A stretch of 64,000 bases of DNA from JACRBR01 sp964371355. GTDB taxonomy: Bacteria; Chloroflexota; Dehalococcoidia; DSTF01; JACRBR01. Positions 24,622 to 34,165 of the stretch are shown one piece after another (position 1 is the first letter of the stretch; each line of letters starts with the position of its first letter). The DNA lies in contig CAYJMG010000019.1 of NCBI GenBank assembly GCA_964371355.1, positions 18,249 through 82,248 of the forward strand. The letters are read 5' to 3'. A program made the position numbers and the translations under genes. A model generated the notes under the pieces. It was not told the DNA's origin, searched no databases, and saw nothing but the letters and a program-made list of their open reading frames with translations.

Positions 24622-26529
24622 ATGGACGACGCGTGGGTGCTCCCGGCATTGCCGGTGGCCTCCTTCGTCATCCTGCTGTTGGTTAGCCAGTATCTGCCGC
24701 GCAAGGGCGACTACATCGCCATCGCCGCGATGGCGGCCGCGTTCGTGTGCACGCTCGTCATCGCCTTCGACATGGCCGACGTGCTCGGGGGCGAGGAGCC
24801 CTTCGAGGGCGCGCACCGGAGCTGGGAGTGGATCGACATCCCGGGCTACCTGGAGGTGCGGATGGGCACCTTCGTCGACCAGATCACACTTGTCATGCTC
24901 GTCTGCGTCACCTTCGTGTCGCTCATGGTGATGGTCTATTCCACCGGCTACATGCACGGCGACCGCCGGTACGGCTGGTTCTACGCCATCGTCTCGCTGT
25001 TCACCGCCTCGATGCTCGCGCTCGTCCTCGCCGACAACCTTCTGCTGCTCTACTTCGCCTGGGAGCTGGTCGGCCTCTGCTCGATGCTCCTCATCGGCTA
25101 CTACAACGACAAGCAGTCGGCCGCCGAGGCGTCGAAGAAGGCCTTCATCACCACCCGCGTCGGCGATGTGGGCCTGCTCATCGGCATCATGATCCTGTTC
25201 TGGCAGTCGCCGGAGCACACGTTCAACATCCACCAGATCCTGGAGTACGCGGAAAACGGTGAGATCAACCACACGTGGCTGACCGGCGCGGCGATCTGCA
25301 TCTTCGCGGGCGCCGCCGGCAAGTCGGCACAGTTCCCGCTGCACGTCTGGCTCCCCGACGCCATGGAGGGCCCCACCCCCGTCTCCGCGCTCATCCACGC
25401 CGCCACCATGGTCGTCGCAGGCGTTTACCTCGTCGCCCGCATGCTGCCGCTGTTCGAGCAGGTGCCACACGTCATGGACCTGATCCTCGCCATCGGCCTG
25501 ATCACCACCGTCATGGCCGCCCTCATCGGCCTCGCCCAGCGCGACATCAAGCGCGTCGTCGCGTACTCGACGCTGAACTCGCTCGGCCTGATGTTCGTCG
25601 CCCTGGGTGTCGGCGCCGTCGGCGCCGCGATGCTGTACCTGTTTACCCACGCCTTCTTCAAGGCGCTGCTCTTCCTGTCCTGCGGCTCCGTCATCCATGC
25701 GACGGAGGAGCAAGAGGTCGACAAGCTGGGTGGCCTCTGGGCCAAGCTGCCGATCACCGCGCCGGCGTTCCTCGTCGGCATGCTGGCGATGGCCGGCCTG
25801 GTGCCACTCTCGGGATTCTGGGCCAAGGACGAGATCCTCGTCGGGCTGCGGCACGCGGACAATACGGGCGCGCTCGTGATCGTCCTCATCACTCTGCCCA
25901 TCACCGCGATGTACATGGCGCGCCTGTTCATCCTCACCTTCCTCGGCGAGCCCAAGGACCACCACGTCCAGGAGCACGCCCACGAGTCCGCTCCCGCGAT
26001 GACAGGCCCGCTCGCCCTGCTGGCGGTGCTCGCCGTCATCAGCGGCTTTGTCGTGTTCGAGGGCGTCGGCGACGCCATCGGCTTCCACAGCGGGTTCCTT
26101 GGCTTCGTCTACAACCTCGCCGAAGGGCCGGAGGAGTTCAGCGTGAACTGGGGCCTCTCGGTCCTGTCCGTCGTCCTCGTCGGCGCGGGGCTGGGCGCCG
26201 GCTGGTTCTTCTGGGCCGGTGAGGCGAAACCCGCGAAGGTGGCCGGCGACTTCTCGCCCTTCGGCTACCGCATGCTGCTCAACCGCTTCTACATTGACGA
26301 GCTGTACCAGTTCGTCATCGACAAGATCGTCCTCGCCGCCGGCCAGGCTGTCGCCTGGTTCGACCGGGCCGTCGTGAACGACAGCGGCGTCAACGGCACC
26401 GGCGAGGTCACCGACCTGGCGGCCCGCATCGGGAAGTACCAGCAGACCGGCAAGATGCCGAACTACGCCCTCGGAATTGTCGTGGGCGTCGTAGTGATCG
26501 CGATCGTGGCGTTCGGATACCGGACGTAG
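24622..26529 (+). CDS. nuoL: NADH-quinone oxidoreductase subunit L
   Basis: A 635-residue antiporter-like subunit, the distal proton pump with its long lateral helix. 'LLLLYFAWELVGLCSMLLIG', 'FPLHVWLPDAMEGPTPVSAL' and 'RDIKRVVAYSTLNSLG' are conserved blocks with the proton-channel glutamate and lysines. Length is normal. It starts with an ATG after a 111-bp spacer, with no strong SD close by. Confidence 0.94.
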   Translation: MDDAWVLPALPVASFVILLLVSQYLPRKGDYIAIAAMAAAFVCTLVIAFDMADVLGGEEPFEGAHRSWEWIDIPGYLEVRMGTFVDQITLVMLVCVTFVSLMVMVYSTGYMHGDRRYGWFYAIVSLFTASMLALVLADNLLLLYFAWELVGLCSMLLIGYYNDKQSAAEASKKAFITTRVGDVGLLIGIMILFWQSPEHTFNIHQILEYAENGEINHTWLTGAAICIFAGAAGKSAQFPLHVWLPDAMEGPTPVSALIHAATMVVAGVYLVARMLPLFEQVPHVMDLILAIGLITTVMAALIGLAQRDIKRVVAYSTLNSLGLMFVALGVGAVGAAMLYLFTHAFFKALLFLSCGSVIHATEEQEVDKLGGLWAKLPITAPAFLVGMLAMAGLVPLSGFWAKDEILVGLRHADNTGALVIVLITLPITAMYMARLFILTFLGEPKDHHVQEHAHESAPAMTGPLALLAVLAVISGFVVFEGVGDAIGFHSGFLGFVYNLAEGPEEFSVNWGLSVLSVVLVGAGLGAGWFFWAGEAKPAKVAGDFSPFGYRMLLNRFYIDELYQFVIDKIVLAAGQAVAWFDRAVVNDSGVNGTGEVTDLAARIGKYQQTGKMPNYALGIVVGVVVIAIVAFGYRT

Positions 26530-26564
26530 GGGCATAGGGGCCCAAGGGGCGTAGAAGGAACACG

Positions 26565-28082
26565 ATGCACTCGGGGTACTGGGTCCTGGCCACGGTTGCC
26601 ATTCCGCTCATCGCGGCGGCGCTGCTTCTGTTCGTCCCCGAGACGCCGCGCGGCAAGGACGTCGTGCGCTGGTCCAGCGCCGCGATCGGCGCCGTGCTTT
26701 TCGGCCTCTCCGTGTACATCTTCTTCGCCTACGAGGTCGACAAGGGCGACGGCTACCAATTCTTCATCCGGTACAACTGGCTCGAAAACGTCGGATTCCT
26801 CGGCGAAAACGGCATCTCGCTCGCCTTCGGTGTGGACGGCATCGCCGCGCCGATGATCCTGCTCAACGGCATCGTCTGTTTCGGCGGCGCGCTGATCTCG
26901 TGGAAGGTCGAACACCACAACAAGGACTTCTTCATCCTCTTCTGGGTGCTGGTGTCGGGCGTGTTCGGCACCTTCGCCGCCCTCGACCTCTTCTTCTTCT
27001 TCTTCTGGTACGAAGTTGCCGTCCTCCCCATGTACCTGCTCATCGCCGTCTGGGGCTCCAGCAGCGCCTTCGAGACCTTCGCGCGCACGAAGGAGTACTC
27101 GGCGATGAAGCTGACCATCATGCTGGTCGCCGCTTCGATCCTCATTTTCATCGGGATCTTCGCCGTGTTCCACGAAGCCGGCGTCGGCACCTTCGACCTG
27201 CAGGTGCTGTACGCTCCCGAGAACCGCCTCGATCCCGACACGCAGAAGTGGATCTTCCCCCTCTTCGCCATCGGCTGCGGCGTACTGGCGGGCCTCTGGC
27301 CCTTCCACACGTGGTCGCCCGATGGCCACGTCGCCGCGCCCACCGCCGTCTCGATGCTGCACGCGGGCGTGCTGATGAAGCTCGGCGCCTTCGGCATCAT
27401 TCGCCTGGGGATTCAGCTTCTGCCGGACGGCGCGGAGTTCTGGATGCCGGGGCTGATGATCCTGGCGAGCTTCAACGTCGTTTACGGCGCGTTCTCGGCC
27501 ACGGCCCAGCGCGACTTCAAGTACATGATCGGGTACTCGTCCGTAAGCCACATGGGCCTCGTGCTCATGGGCCTCGCGACGATGAGCGTCATCGGCGTGA
27601 ACGGCGCGGTGCTGCAGATGTTCGCGCACGGCGTCATGACCGCCACCTTCTTCGCCATGGTCGGCTCCATCTACGACCAGACCCACACGCGCGACATGCG
27701 ACTCTACAGCGGCATCGTGAATCGCATGCCCCTCTTCGTGTTCTTCTTCGGCATCGCCGGGCTCGCGTCGCTGGGGCTGCCCGGTCTCGCCGGGTTCGTC
27801 GCGGAATTCCACATCTTCCTAGGCGCGTTCCAGACGTACCCCTGGGCCGCCGCCCTCGGCATCTTCGCCGCCGGTATGACCGCCGTCTATATCCTCCGAA
27901 TGATGGCGATGTCGATGTTCGGGCCACAGGACACGCACTTCCCTGACCTCAAAGAGATGACCTACCTCGAGCGCGCCACAGGCGTGCTGATGCTGTCGTT
28001 CATGCTGTTCATGGGTCTCTGGCCGGCGCCCTTCATCGACCGGATCCAGGAGACCGTCCAGAACCTGCCGGGGGTGTCGTGA
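26565..28082 (+). CDS. nuoM: NADH-quinone oxidoreductase subunit M
   Basis: A 505-residue antiporter-like membrane subunit. 'FFFFWYEVAVLPMYLLIAVW' holds the channel glutamate, 'GLWPFHTWSPDGHVAAPTA' and 'RDFKYMIGYSSVSHMGLVLM' the conserved lysines and helix break. AGAAGGAA precedes the ATG. It follows nuoL by 35 bp and overlaps nuoN by 4 bp. Confidence 0.94.
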   Translation: MHSGYWVLATVAIPLIAAALLLFVPETPRGKDVVRWSSAAIGAVLFGLSVYIFFAYEVDKGDGYQFFIRYNWLENVGFLGENGISLAFGVDGIAAPMILLNGIVCFGGALISWKVEHHNKDFFILFWVLVSGVFGTFAALDLFFFFFWYEVAVLPMYLLIAVWGSSSAFETFARTKEYSAMKLTIMLVAASILIFIGIFAVFHEAGVGTFDLQVLYAPENRLDPDTQKWIFPLFAIGCGVLAGLWPFHTWSPDGHVAAPTAVSMLHAGVLMKLGAFGIIRLGIQLLPDGAEFWMPGLMILASFNVVYGAFSATAQRDFKYMIGYSSVSHMGLVLMGLATMSVIGVNGAVLQMFAHGVMTATFFAMVGSIYDQTHTRDMRLYSGIVNRMPLFVFFFGIAGLASLGLPGLAGFVAEFHIFLGAFQTYPWAAALGIFAAGMTAVYILRMMAMSMFGPQDTHFPDLKEMTYLERATGVLMLSFMLFMGLWPAPFIDRIQETVQNLPGVS

Positions 28083-29530
28083 TCGCGCCGGACCTGAACT
28101 TCGACTACACGCTGTTCATCCCCGAGTTCCTGCTGGGCGGCCTCGTGGTGCTGCTCGTCGCGCTCGACCTGTACGTCCCGCAGGTGAAGAAGTCGTGGCT
28201 GTCATACGTCGCCGCCGCCGGGCTTCTGGTAACGGCCGGCGTCTCGCTGGCGTGGATCGACAAGGAGAGCGACTTCGCCGGCATCGTCTCCGTCGACGAC
28301 TACACCACGTTCTTCCGCGTGTTCTTCATGGCTACCGCCGCCGTCGTCTGTCTGATCTCCGGCAAGCTCATCGAGGAGCGGTTCCGCCATCCGGGCGAGT
28401 ACTTCGCCCTCCTCGTCCTCTCGACCATCGGCGCCATCGGTATGGCTGCGTCGCGCGAGCTGATGACGGCGTACCTGTCGTTGGAGCTGCTGTCCTTCAG
28501 CCTCTACATCCTCGTCTCCTACCAGAAGTTCGACGCGAAATCGAACGAGGCCGGCCTCAAGTACCTGCTGCTGGGCGCGTTCGCCTCGGCGATGTTCCTG
28601 TATGGCATGAGCCTCATCTACGGCATCGCCGGCTCCACCTACTACAGCGAGATCGCGACTGGCCTCCAGAATCCGGCCGGCGACTTCCAGTGGGCCATGC
28701 TCATGGGCCTGGTGCTCATCGTCACCGGGCTCGGGTTCAAGGTCGCAGCCGTGCCCTTCCACATGTGGACGCCCGACGCCTACGAGGGCGCCTTCGTCCC
28801 CATCACGGCGTATCTCGCCACGACGTCGAAGGCTGCCGGCTTCGCGCTGCTGCTCCGGCTGTTCGCCGGTGCGTTCCAGGTCGTGCACGACGACTGGTCG
28901 TGGATGATCGCCGGGATCGCGGCGGCCACCATGATCCTGGGCAACGTCGTCGCCCTACAGCAGCACAACATCAAGCGCCTGATGGCCTACTCGTCCATCG
29001 GGCAGGTCGGCTACATGCTCATGGGAATCGCCGGCCTGTCCCAGGACACCGCGTCGGCCCTGCTGCTCCACATGACCGGCTACATGGTCTCGAACATGGC
29101 CGTCTTCGTGGTGATCGTCGCCTGGTACAACCTCACCGGCAAGGATGAGATCGGCGACTTCCGCGGGATGCGCGAGCGCGCGCCGTTGCTGGCTGGCGTG
29201 CTGGCCGGCGCGCTGTTCTCGCTGGCCGGACTCCCTCTGTTCGCCGGCTTCCCCACGAAGTTCATCCTCTTCCAGGCAGTCGTCGAGCAGGGCTACCTGT
29301 GGCTCGCGGCCATCGCCACCGTCACCAGCGTGATCTCGCTCTACTACTACCTGCAGATCATGCGCCAGGCGTTCGTCGAGAAGCCGGCCGAAGGCGAGGA
29401 GCGCCTGCCCGTGCCCCTGCTGATGAACGGCCTCGCCGCGGCCCTCATGATCGGCGTCCTCTATGTCGGCCTCTATCCCCAGCAGCTCTTCGACGCCGTC
29501 GAGAAGGCCACGCAGGCCCTCGCCCTGTAG
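28079..29530 (+). CDS. nuoN: NADH-quinone oxidoreductase subunit N
   Basis: A 483-residue antiporter-like subunit, the third pump module. 'AYLSLELLSFSLYILVSYQK' contains the channel glutamate; 'VPFHMWTPDAYEGAFVPITA' and 'HNIKRLMAYSSIGQVGYML' are conserved. GTG start overlapping the nuoM stop by 4 bp. It ends the operon. The ~110 bp downstream are C/T-rich and contain no gene; nuoE, nuoF and nuoG are not found anywhere in the window. Confidence 0.94.
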   Translation: MIAPDLNFDYTLFIPEFLLGGLVVLLVALDLYVPQVKKSWLSYVAAAGLLVTAGVSLAWIDKESDFAGIVSVDDYTTFFRVFFMATAAVVCLISGKLIEERFRHPGEYFALLVLSTIGAIGMAASRELMTAYLSLELLSFSLYILVSYQKFDAKSNEAGLKYLLLGAFASAMFLYGMSLIYGIAGSTYYSEIATGLQNPAGDFQWAMLMGLVLIVTGLGFKVAAVPFHMWTPDAYEGAFVPITAYLATTSKAAGFALLLRLFAGAFQVVHDDWSWMIAGIAAATMILGNVVALQQHNIKRLMAYSSIGQVGYMLMGIAGLSQDTASALLLHMTGYMVSNMAVFVVIVAWYNLTGKDEIGDFRGMRERAPLLAGVLAGALFSLAGLPLFAGFPTKFILFQAVVEQGYLWLAAIATVTSVISLYYYLQIMRQAFVEKPAEGEERLPVPLLMNGLAAALMIGVLYVGLYPQQLFDAVEKATQALAL

Positions 29531-29641
29531 GACCAGCCCCTACCTTCGCCCTTCGCCCTTTGCCCCTGCCCCTTTTGCGCCTCGGTGTAAGACTCCAGCG
29601 GCTCGCCTGTCTAAGGAACAGAGACAGGGAAGGAGCCGACG

Positions 29642-30364
29642 ATGAGCCCGGAGACGCACACGAACAGCAGCCTCCCCCTTTGGCGGGAAACCCTTGCCGG
29701 CCTCGACTGGATGGCCTTGCGACTGTCGGGCGTGTACGCGGGTTCCGGCGTGACCCGGGGCGATGGCGCGCCCGTCGTGGTCGTGCCCGGGCTGTTCGCC
29801 TCCGACGCCTCCCTCATCGAGCTGGAGGGCTGGCTTCGGCGTGTCGGCTACCGACCGTACCTCTCGAACATCGGGCGCAACGTCGAGCGGCCCGGCGTCA
29901 CCCTGCCCCGCCTGACCGCCACCATCGACCGCGCGCACGCGGAGACCGGCCGCCGGGTCATCGTGATCGGCCACAGCCTGGGCGGCCTTCTCGCCCGCGG
30001 CGCGGCCCTGCGGCGCCCGGCGAAGGTCGCGCACGTCGTCACGCTGGGCTCGCCCGTGAACGGCGTCCGCGTCCACCCCGCCATCATGGCCGCGGCCGAG
30101 TTCCTCTGCGGAGACGAGCCCGTCGACTGCATCGCCGAGCTGCAGCACGCGCTGCCCCACGATGTCACCGAGACCAACATCTACACCCAGGACGACGGCG
30201 TCGTCGACCCGGCCACCTGCCGGCGTGACGACGCCCCTTCCGACGCCGTCGCCGCCGAGCACGCCCGGTTGGCTCGCCCGGAGGCGAAGGCGCGGATGGC
30301 GCAGGCGGTCGTGTACCAGGCGGAGGTTACGCACACGACGTGGCCGCTCAGCCTCGCAGCGTGA
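29642..30364 (+). CDS. alpha/beta hydrolase (lipase/esterase-like)
   Basis: A 240-residue alpha/beta hydrolase. 'VVVVPGLFASDASLIELEGW' is the oxyanion-region start, and the nucleophile elbow GHSLGGLLARG resembles class-2 lipases and PGAP1-like esterases. 'TNIYTQDDGVVDPATC' carries the likely acid and a late histidine (THTTW) could complete the triad. The substrate is probably a lipid ester, not provable here. The ATG at 29642 has GGAAGGAG upstream. It stands alone between the nuo operon and the GNAT gene. Confidence 0.75.
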   Translation: MSPETHTNSSLPLWRETLAGLDWMALRLSGVYAGSGVTRGDGAPVVVVPGLFASDASLIELEGWLRRVGYRPYLSNIGRNVERPGVTLPRLTATIDRAHAETGRRVIVIGHSLGGLLARGAALRRPAKVAHVVTLGSPVNGVRVHPAIMAAAEFLCGDEPVDCIAELQHALPHDVTETNIYTQDDGVVDPATCRRDDAPSDAVAAEHARLARPEAKARMAQAVVYQAEVTHTTWPLSLAA

Positions 30365-30424
30365 TTCCGCGCACGGGACGATCGCGCGATCCTCGCGCGA
30401 CGTGATCCTCAGCCCGAGCGCTCG

Positions 30425-30430
30425 TATCCT
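30425..30430 (+). promoter_or_regulatory. -10 element of a predicted leaderless transcript (GNAT gene)
   Basis: TATCCT lies exactly 6 nt upstream of the ATG at 30437, with no SD. This matches the leaderless pattern seen at other genes in the window. Confidence 0.45.
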
Positions 30431-30436
30431 GTCGCC

Positions 30437-30937
30437 ATGATTCGCCCTGCCACCATCAACGACGTGCCCGCGATCGCCGAGATGATCCGCGCTCTCGCCG
30501 ACTACGAGCGTCTCTCCCACGAGGTCACGCTCGACGAGGATAAATTGCGGGCCCACCTCTTCGGCGAGCGCCCGTTCGCCGAAGTCATCCTCGCCGAGGA
30601 CGCGGGCGTCATCGTGGGGTTCGCGCTCTTCTTCCACAACTTCTCGACCTTCCTCGGCAAACCCGGCATCTACCTGGAGGACCTGTTCGTGCGGCCCGAG
30701 CACCGCGGCGCCGGCCACGGGAAGGCGCTCCTCGCCCAGCTCGCGCGCCTCGCCATCGAGCGCAACTGCGGTCGCCTGGAGTGGAGCGTCCTCGACTGGA
30801 ACGGACCCTCAATCGCCTTCTATCGGTCGTTGGGGGCGCGACCGATGGATGAGTGGACGCTGCACCGCCTCGCCGGCCGCGCGCTCGCCGAACTCGCGAC
30901 AGAGGCTCGCCCCCCTCGGCCGAAAGGATCGGGCTGA
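30437..30937 (+). CDS. GNAT family N-acetyltransferase
   Basis: A 166-residue acetyltransferase. The acetyl-CoA loop is RGAGHGKALLAQL, followed by 'CGRLEWSVLDWNGPSIAFYR' and SLGA, the layout of the spermidine/diamine and related N-acetyltransferases. The acceptor is not known, but the WSVLDWN block is common in the diamine acetyltransferase (SSAT-like) group. The start is fixed by the -10 hexamer 6 nt upstream. Confidence 0.85.
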   Translation: MIRPATINDVPAIAEMIRALADYERLSHEVTLDEDKLRAHLFGERPFAEVILAEDAGVIVGFALFFHNFSTFLGKPGIYLEDLFVRPEHRGAGHGKALLAQLARLAIERNCGRLEWSVLDWNGPSIAFYRSLGARPMDEWTLHRLAGRALAELATEARPPRPKGSG

Positions 30938-30984
30938 TCGGCCACCCGCCGTGCGGACACCGCCGAGCTAGACTGATCGTAGGC

Positions 30985-31839
30985 ATGACGGACTGGAACG
31001 CAGTGCTGACGTCGGTCGTCGGGGGTGCGGTACTGGGCGGCCGGTGGGCCGTCGTGCTGCTCCCCATCGGCGGCCTCGTCTACGCCCACCGCACGCACGC
31101 TCCCTACGGCGAGCTGATAGGCGAGGTCGGGCTCGTCTTGCTCGGCTATTTCGCCTACTTCCTCGTGCGGGGCGCCACGGAAGGCAACCTCGACGCCGCG
31201 AGCGCCCACGCCTCCGATATCGTCCGGCTCGAGCGCGACCTCGGCCTGTTCCGCGAGCAGCGCCTCCAGGATCTGATCACCGGCCGCCAATGGATGGTCG
31301 ATGTCGCGAACTGGGTGTACATCTGGGGTCACTGGCCCGTCATCGCGCTGGTCGCGACGTGGCTCTTCCTCAGGCGCCGCCGCACGTACTACCTGTTCCG
31401 GAACGCGTTCGTAATCTCGGGCGCGATCGGCCTATTCATCTTCGCGCTGTACCCGCTCGCACCCCCGCGCCTGGTCGGAGAGCTGGGCATCATCGACACG
31501 GTGACCCTGCACTCGCACTCGTACCGGATCCTCCAGCCACCGGCGCTCGTCAACCAGTACGCGGCGATGCCCAGCCTGCACTTCGGCTGGAACCTGCTCG
31601 TCGGGATCGCGCTGGTACGGGAGGCGCGGCGTTGGGAAGCGCGCCTCTTCGGCCTGGTGCTCGTGCCGCTCATGTGGCTCTCGGTCGTCCTCACCGGCAA
31701 TCACTACATCATCGACACCATCGCGGGTGGCGCGCTGGCGTTGCTCGGACTTGCCGCCTCGTCCGCCGCGTCCAAGATACTGGCCTCCGGCGGAGGCGCA
31801 TCGCGCTGGTCCGCCGAGATGCGAGGCCTGGCCCGATGA
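30985..31839 (+). CDS. PAP2-superfamily phosphatase, Aur1/Ipt1-like
   Basis: A 284-residue membrane protein with about six helices. The PAP2 active site is visible as 'MPSLHFGWNLLVG' (motif 2, histidine) and 'LTGNHYIIDTIAGG' (motif 3, histidine and aspartate), as in the inositolphosphotransferase branch (PAP2_3). It may dephosphorylate a lipid phosphate or transfer a polar head group. The ATG at 30985 has TAGACT 10 nt upstream; a longer reading from 30853 would overlap the GNAT gene. It overlaps the GDPD-like gene by 4 bp. Confidence 0.85.
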   Translation: MTDWNAVLTSVVGGAVLGGRWAVVLLPIGGLVYAHRTHAPYGELIGEVGLVLLGYFAYFLVRGATEGNLDAASAHASDIVRLERDLGLFREQRLQDLITGRQWMVDVANWVYIWGHWPVIALVATWLFLRRRRTYYLFRNAFVISGAIGLFIFALYPLAPPRLVGELGIIDTVTLHSHSYRILQPPALVNQYAAMPSLHFGWNLLVGIALVREARRWEARLFGLVLVPLMWLSVVLTGNHYIIDTIAGGALALLGLAASSAASKILASGGGASRWSAEMRGLAR

Positions 31840-32513
31840 CGGACGCCGGGGGAGTGCACCCGACAATCATCGCCCACCGCTACGGCAACAGCCTCGACGA
31901 GCTGCGCACCGCCACCGACGCCGGCGCGGCGTTCGTCGAGGCCGACGTCTGGGCCCATCGCGGGCGCCTGGAGGTCCGTCACGCGAAGACGCTGGGCCCG
32001 ATCCCGGTGATCTGGGACAAGTGGTACGTGCGCCCGCGCCCCGCCCGTCCGCTGGAACTCGAACAACTCCTGGCGGCGCTGCCGCCGGCCATGGGCATCA
32101 TGATCGACCTGAAGGGCGACGATGCCCGCCTGCCCGACATGCTGCTCGAAGCACTGCGGCGTCACAACGGCGGCCGCCCGGTCATGGTGAGCGCGCGGTT
32201 CTGGGATCACCTCCCGTCGCTGCGTGCCCATCCCGAGCTGATCCTCTTCCACTCCGTCGGCACGCCCAGTCAGCTTCGCCGCGTGCGCCCGCTGCTCGAT
32301 CTGCGCGACAACGACGCCGTCTCGATCCACTATCGCCTCCTCGACGCCCCCACCGTGCGCTCGCTGAAGCAACAGGTGTCCATGGTCGCGACCTGGCCCA
32401 TCAACGACCCCGCCCGCCTCGGTCAGGTGCTGCAGTGGGGAGTCGACGCCGCAATCACAGACAGTCTGGAGATTGTGCAGCAAGGCCGCGGTGGACTTCG
32501 GCAGACCACTTGA
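31836..32513 (+). CDS. glycerophosphodiester phosphodiesterase family protein
   Basis: A 225-residue protein of the GDPD TIM-barrel family, which splits glycerophosphodiesters into glycerol-3-phosphate and an alcohol. 'IIAHRYGNSLDELRTATDAG' has the first catalytic histidine-arginine pair, and 'FVEADVWAHRGRLEVRH' contains the metal-ligand E-x-D and the second histidine. It is at the short end of the family. Its 4-bp overlap with the PAP2 gene suggests joint work in phospholipid head-group turnover. Confidence 0.82.
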   Translation: MTDAGGVHPTIIAHRYGNSLDELRTATDAGAAFVEADVWAHRGRLEVRHAKTLGPIPVIWDKWYVRPRPARPLELEQLLAALPPAMGIMIDLKGDDARLPDMLLEALRRHNGGRPVMVSARFWDHLPSLRAHPELILFHSVGTPSQLRRVRPLLDLRDNDAVSIHYRLLDAPTVRSLKQQVSMVATWPINDPARLGQVLQWGVDAAITDSLEIVQQGRGGLRQTT

Positions 32514-32609
32514 CACTCGTATACGCCGCTAGACGGTCCGTAGGACAGGGCGTATAGTAGTCCTCTTGATGGTGCCAACCGAGCAGCATGTGGGGGACAT
32601 CCAATGAAA

Positions 32610-32637
32610 GCGCCCGTAGCCTAGCGACATCGGGCGC
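32610..32637. terminator. hairpin between convergent genes, possible bidirectional terminator
   Basis: GCGCCCG and CGGGCGC form a 7-bp stem with a 14-nt loop between the ends of the GDPD-like gene and glnA. No T-run follows on either side, so its terminator role is only suggested by position. Confidence 0.3.
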
Positions 32638-32640
32638 GAG

Positions 32641-33972
32641 TTATAGCACTGCAAGGTACCGGTCCATCTCGTAGTCGGTCACGAACCGCCGGTACTGGTC
32701 GTATTCGATCGTCTTGTTCTTGAGCAGGCTCTCGTACACGTGGTCGCCCAGCGCCCGCCGCGCGAAATCGCTGGCCGCGAAGGCCTCGATCGCCTCCTTC
32801 AGGCTGCCCGGCAGCACCTCGATCCCGCGCGCTTTCCGCTCCTCCGGCGTCAGCTCGAACACGTTCTCCTCCGTCGGCGTACCCAGCGGATACTCCTTCT
32901 CGATCCCCTCCAGCCCCGCCGCCAGCATCACCGCGAACGCCAGGTACGGATTGCACGCCGGGTCCGGTGCCCGGTACTCCAGCCGCGTCGAAACTTCCTT
33001 CCCGGGCTTGTGCTCCGGGACGCGGATCAGGTCGCTGCGGTTTCGCCGCGCCCACGTCACGTAGACAGGCGCCTCGTACCCCGGCACCAGCCGCTTGTAG
33101 CTGTTCACCCACTGATTCGTCACCAGCGTGAACTCCGGCGCATGCCTCAGCAGCCCCGCCATGTACGACTTCGCGATCGGCGACAGGTGGTACTCATCGT
33201 CGGAGTCGAAGAACGCGTTCCGATCGCCCTTGAACAGCGACTGGTGCGTATGCATCCCGCTGCCGTTCTCCCCCGCCAGCGGCTTCGGCATGAACGTCGC
33301 GTACACCTCGTTCGCCAGCGCCACTTCCTTCACCACCAGCCGGTACGTCATCGCGTTGTCGGCCATCGTCAGCGCATCCGTGTACCGCAGGTCGATCTCG
33401 TGCTGAGACGGCGCCACCTCGTGGTGCGAGTACTCGACGCCGATCCCCATCTCTTCGAGGATCATGATGGTCTCGCGCCGCAGGTCGCTCGCGACGTCCA
33501 GCGGTGTCAGGTCGAAGTAGCCTCCCTTGTCCAGCGTCTCCGGCTTCTCCGACGACCTGAAGTAGAAGAACTCCAACTCCGGCCCCACGTAGAACGTGTA
33601 CCCCAGGTCCGTCGCGCGCTTGAGCTGGCGCTTCAGGACGTAGCGCGGGTCCCCCTCGAACGGGCGCCCGTCCGGGTACTGGATGTCACAGAACATGCGC
33701 GCGACCCCGCGCTCCCGTGGCCGCCACGGCAGCACCGCGAACGTCGCCGGGTCCGGGAACGCGATCATGTCCGACTCGTCGATGCGCGCGAAGCCCTCGA
33801 TCGCGCTGCCGTCGAACCCCTGGCCCTCCTCCAGCGCCTGCTCCAGCTCCTCGACCGTGATCGCGAAGCTCTTCAGGAACCCGAGGATGTCGGTGAACCA
33901 GAGCCGGATGAACTTGATGTCGTGATCCCGGCACGATTGGATCACGAACTCTCGCTGGTCGTCCTTCATCAT
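32641..33972 (-). CDS. glnA: glutamine synthetase, type I
   Basis: A 443-residue enzyme that makes glutamine from glutamate, ammonia and ATP. Signature blocks are 'GFDGSAIEGFARIDESDM' (52-69), 'GPELEFFYF', 'GENGSGMHTHQS', NRSDLIRVP and 'RLEYRAPDPACNPYLAFAVM'. The position of the adenylylation tyrosine of enteric enzymes falls in 'NVFELTPEERKARG', which lacks it, so this is a GSI-alpha-like enzyme not controlled by adenylylation. The ATG at 33972 has GGAGAAGG upstream; a longer reading from 34194 would cross the promoter region. TACAAT at 34015-34020 (minus) may be its -10. Confidence 0.94.
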   Translation of the reverse strand: MMKDDQREFVIQSCRDHDIKFIRLWFTDILGFLKSFAITVEELEQALEEGQGFDGSAIEGFARIDESDMIAFPDPATFAVLPWRPRERGVARMFCDIQYPDGRPFEGDPRYVLKRQLKRATDLGYTFYVGPELEFFYFRSSEKPETLDKGGYFDLTPLDVASDLRRETIMILEEMGIGVEYSHHEVAPSQHEIDLRYTDALTMADNAMTYRLVVKEVALANEVYATFMPKPLAGENGSGMHTHQSLFKGDRNAFFDSDDEYHLSPIAKSYMAGLLRHAPEFTLVTNQWVNSYKRLVPGYEAPVYVTWARRNRSDLIRVPEHKPGKEVSTRLEYRAPDPACNPYLAFAVMLAAGLEGIEKEYPLGTPTEENVFELTPEERKARGIEVLPGSLKEAIEAFAASDFARRALGDHVYESLLKNKTIEYDQYRRFVTDYEMDRYLAVL

Positions 33973-34165
33973 GTGCCTTCTCCCCTGGCGTGTATCTACG
34001 ACGGTACTTCGACCATTGTAGTCAGCCGGGGGGCAGCGGTTCGTTGTCGGGCGGCCCGATCTCCCGGGGCGTAACACAGAGTTAATCCGGGGGTAGTGCC
34101 TGACGCCGGGCGAGCCTAAGATCATCGTACTCCCGGGCCGCGGAGTCAGTAAGGAGTCTGCTTCG

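Noticed and set aside
24190..26535. A 781-codon open frame on the minus strand opposite nuoK-nuoL
   Set aside because: Composition is His/Asp/Glu/Gln-rich low-complexity typical of the antisense of high-GC membrane genes; the plus strand has clear complex I motifs.
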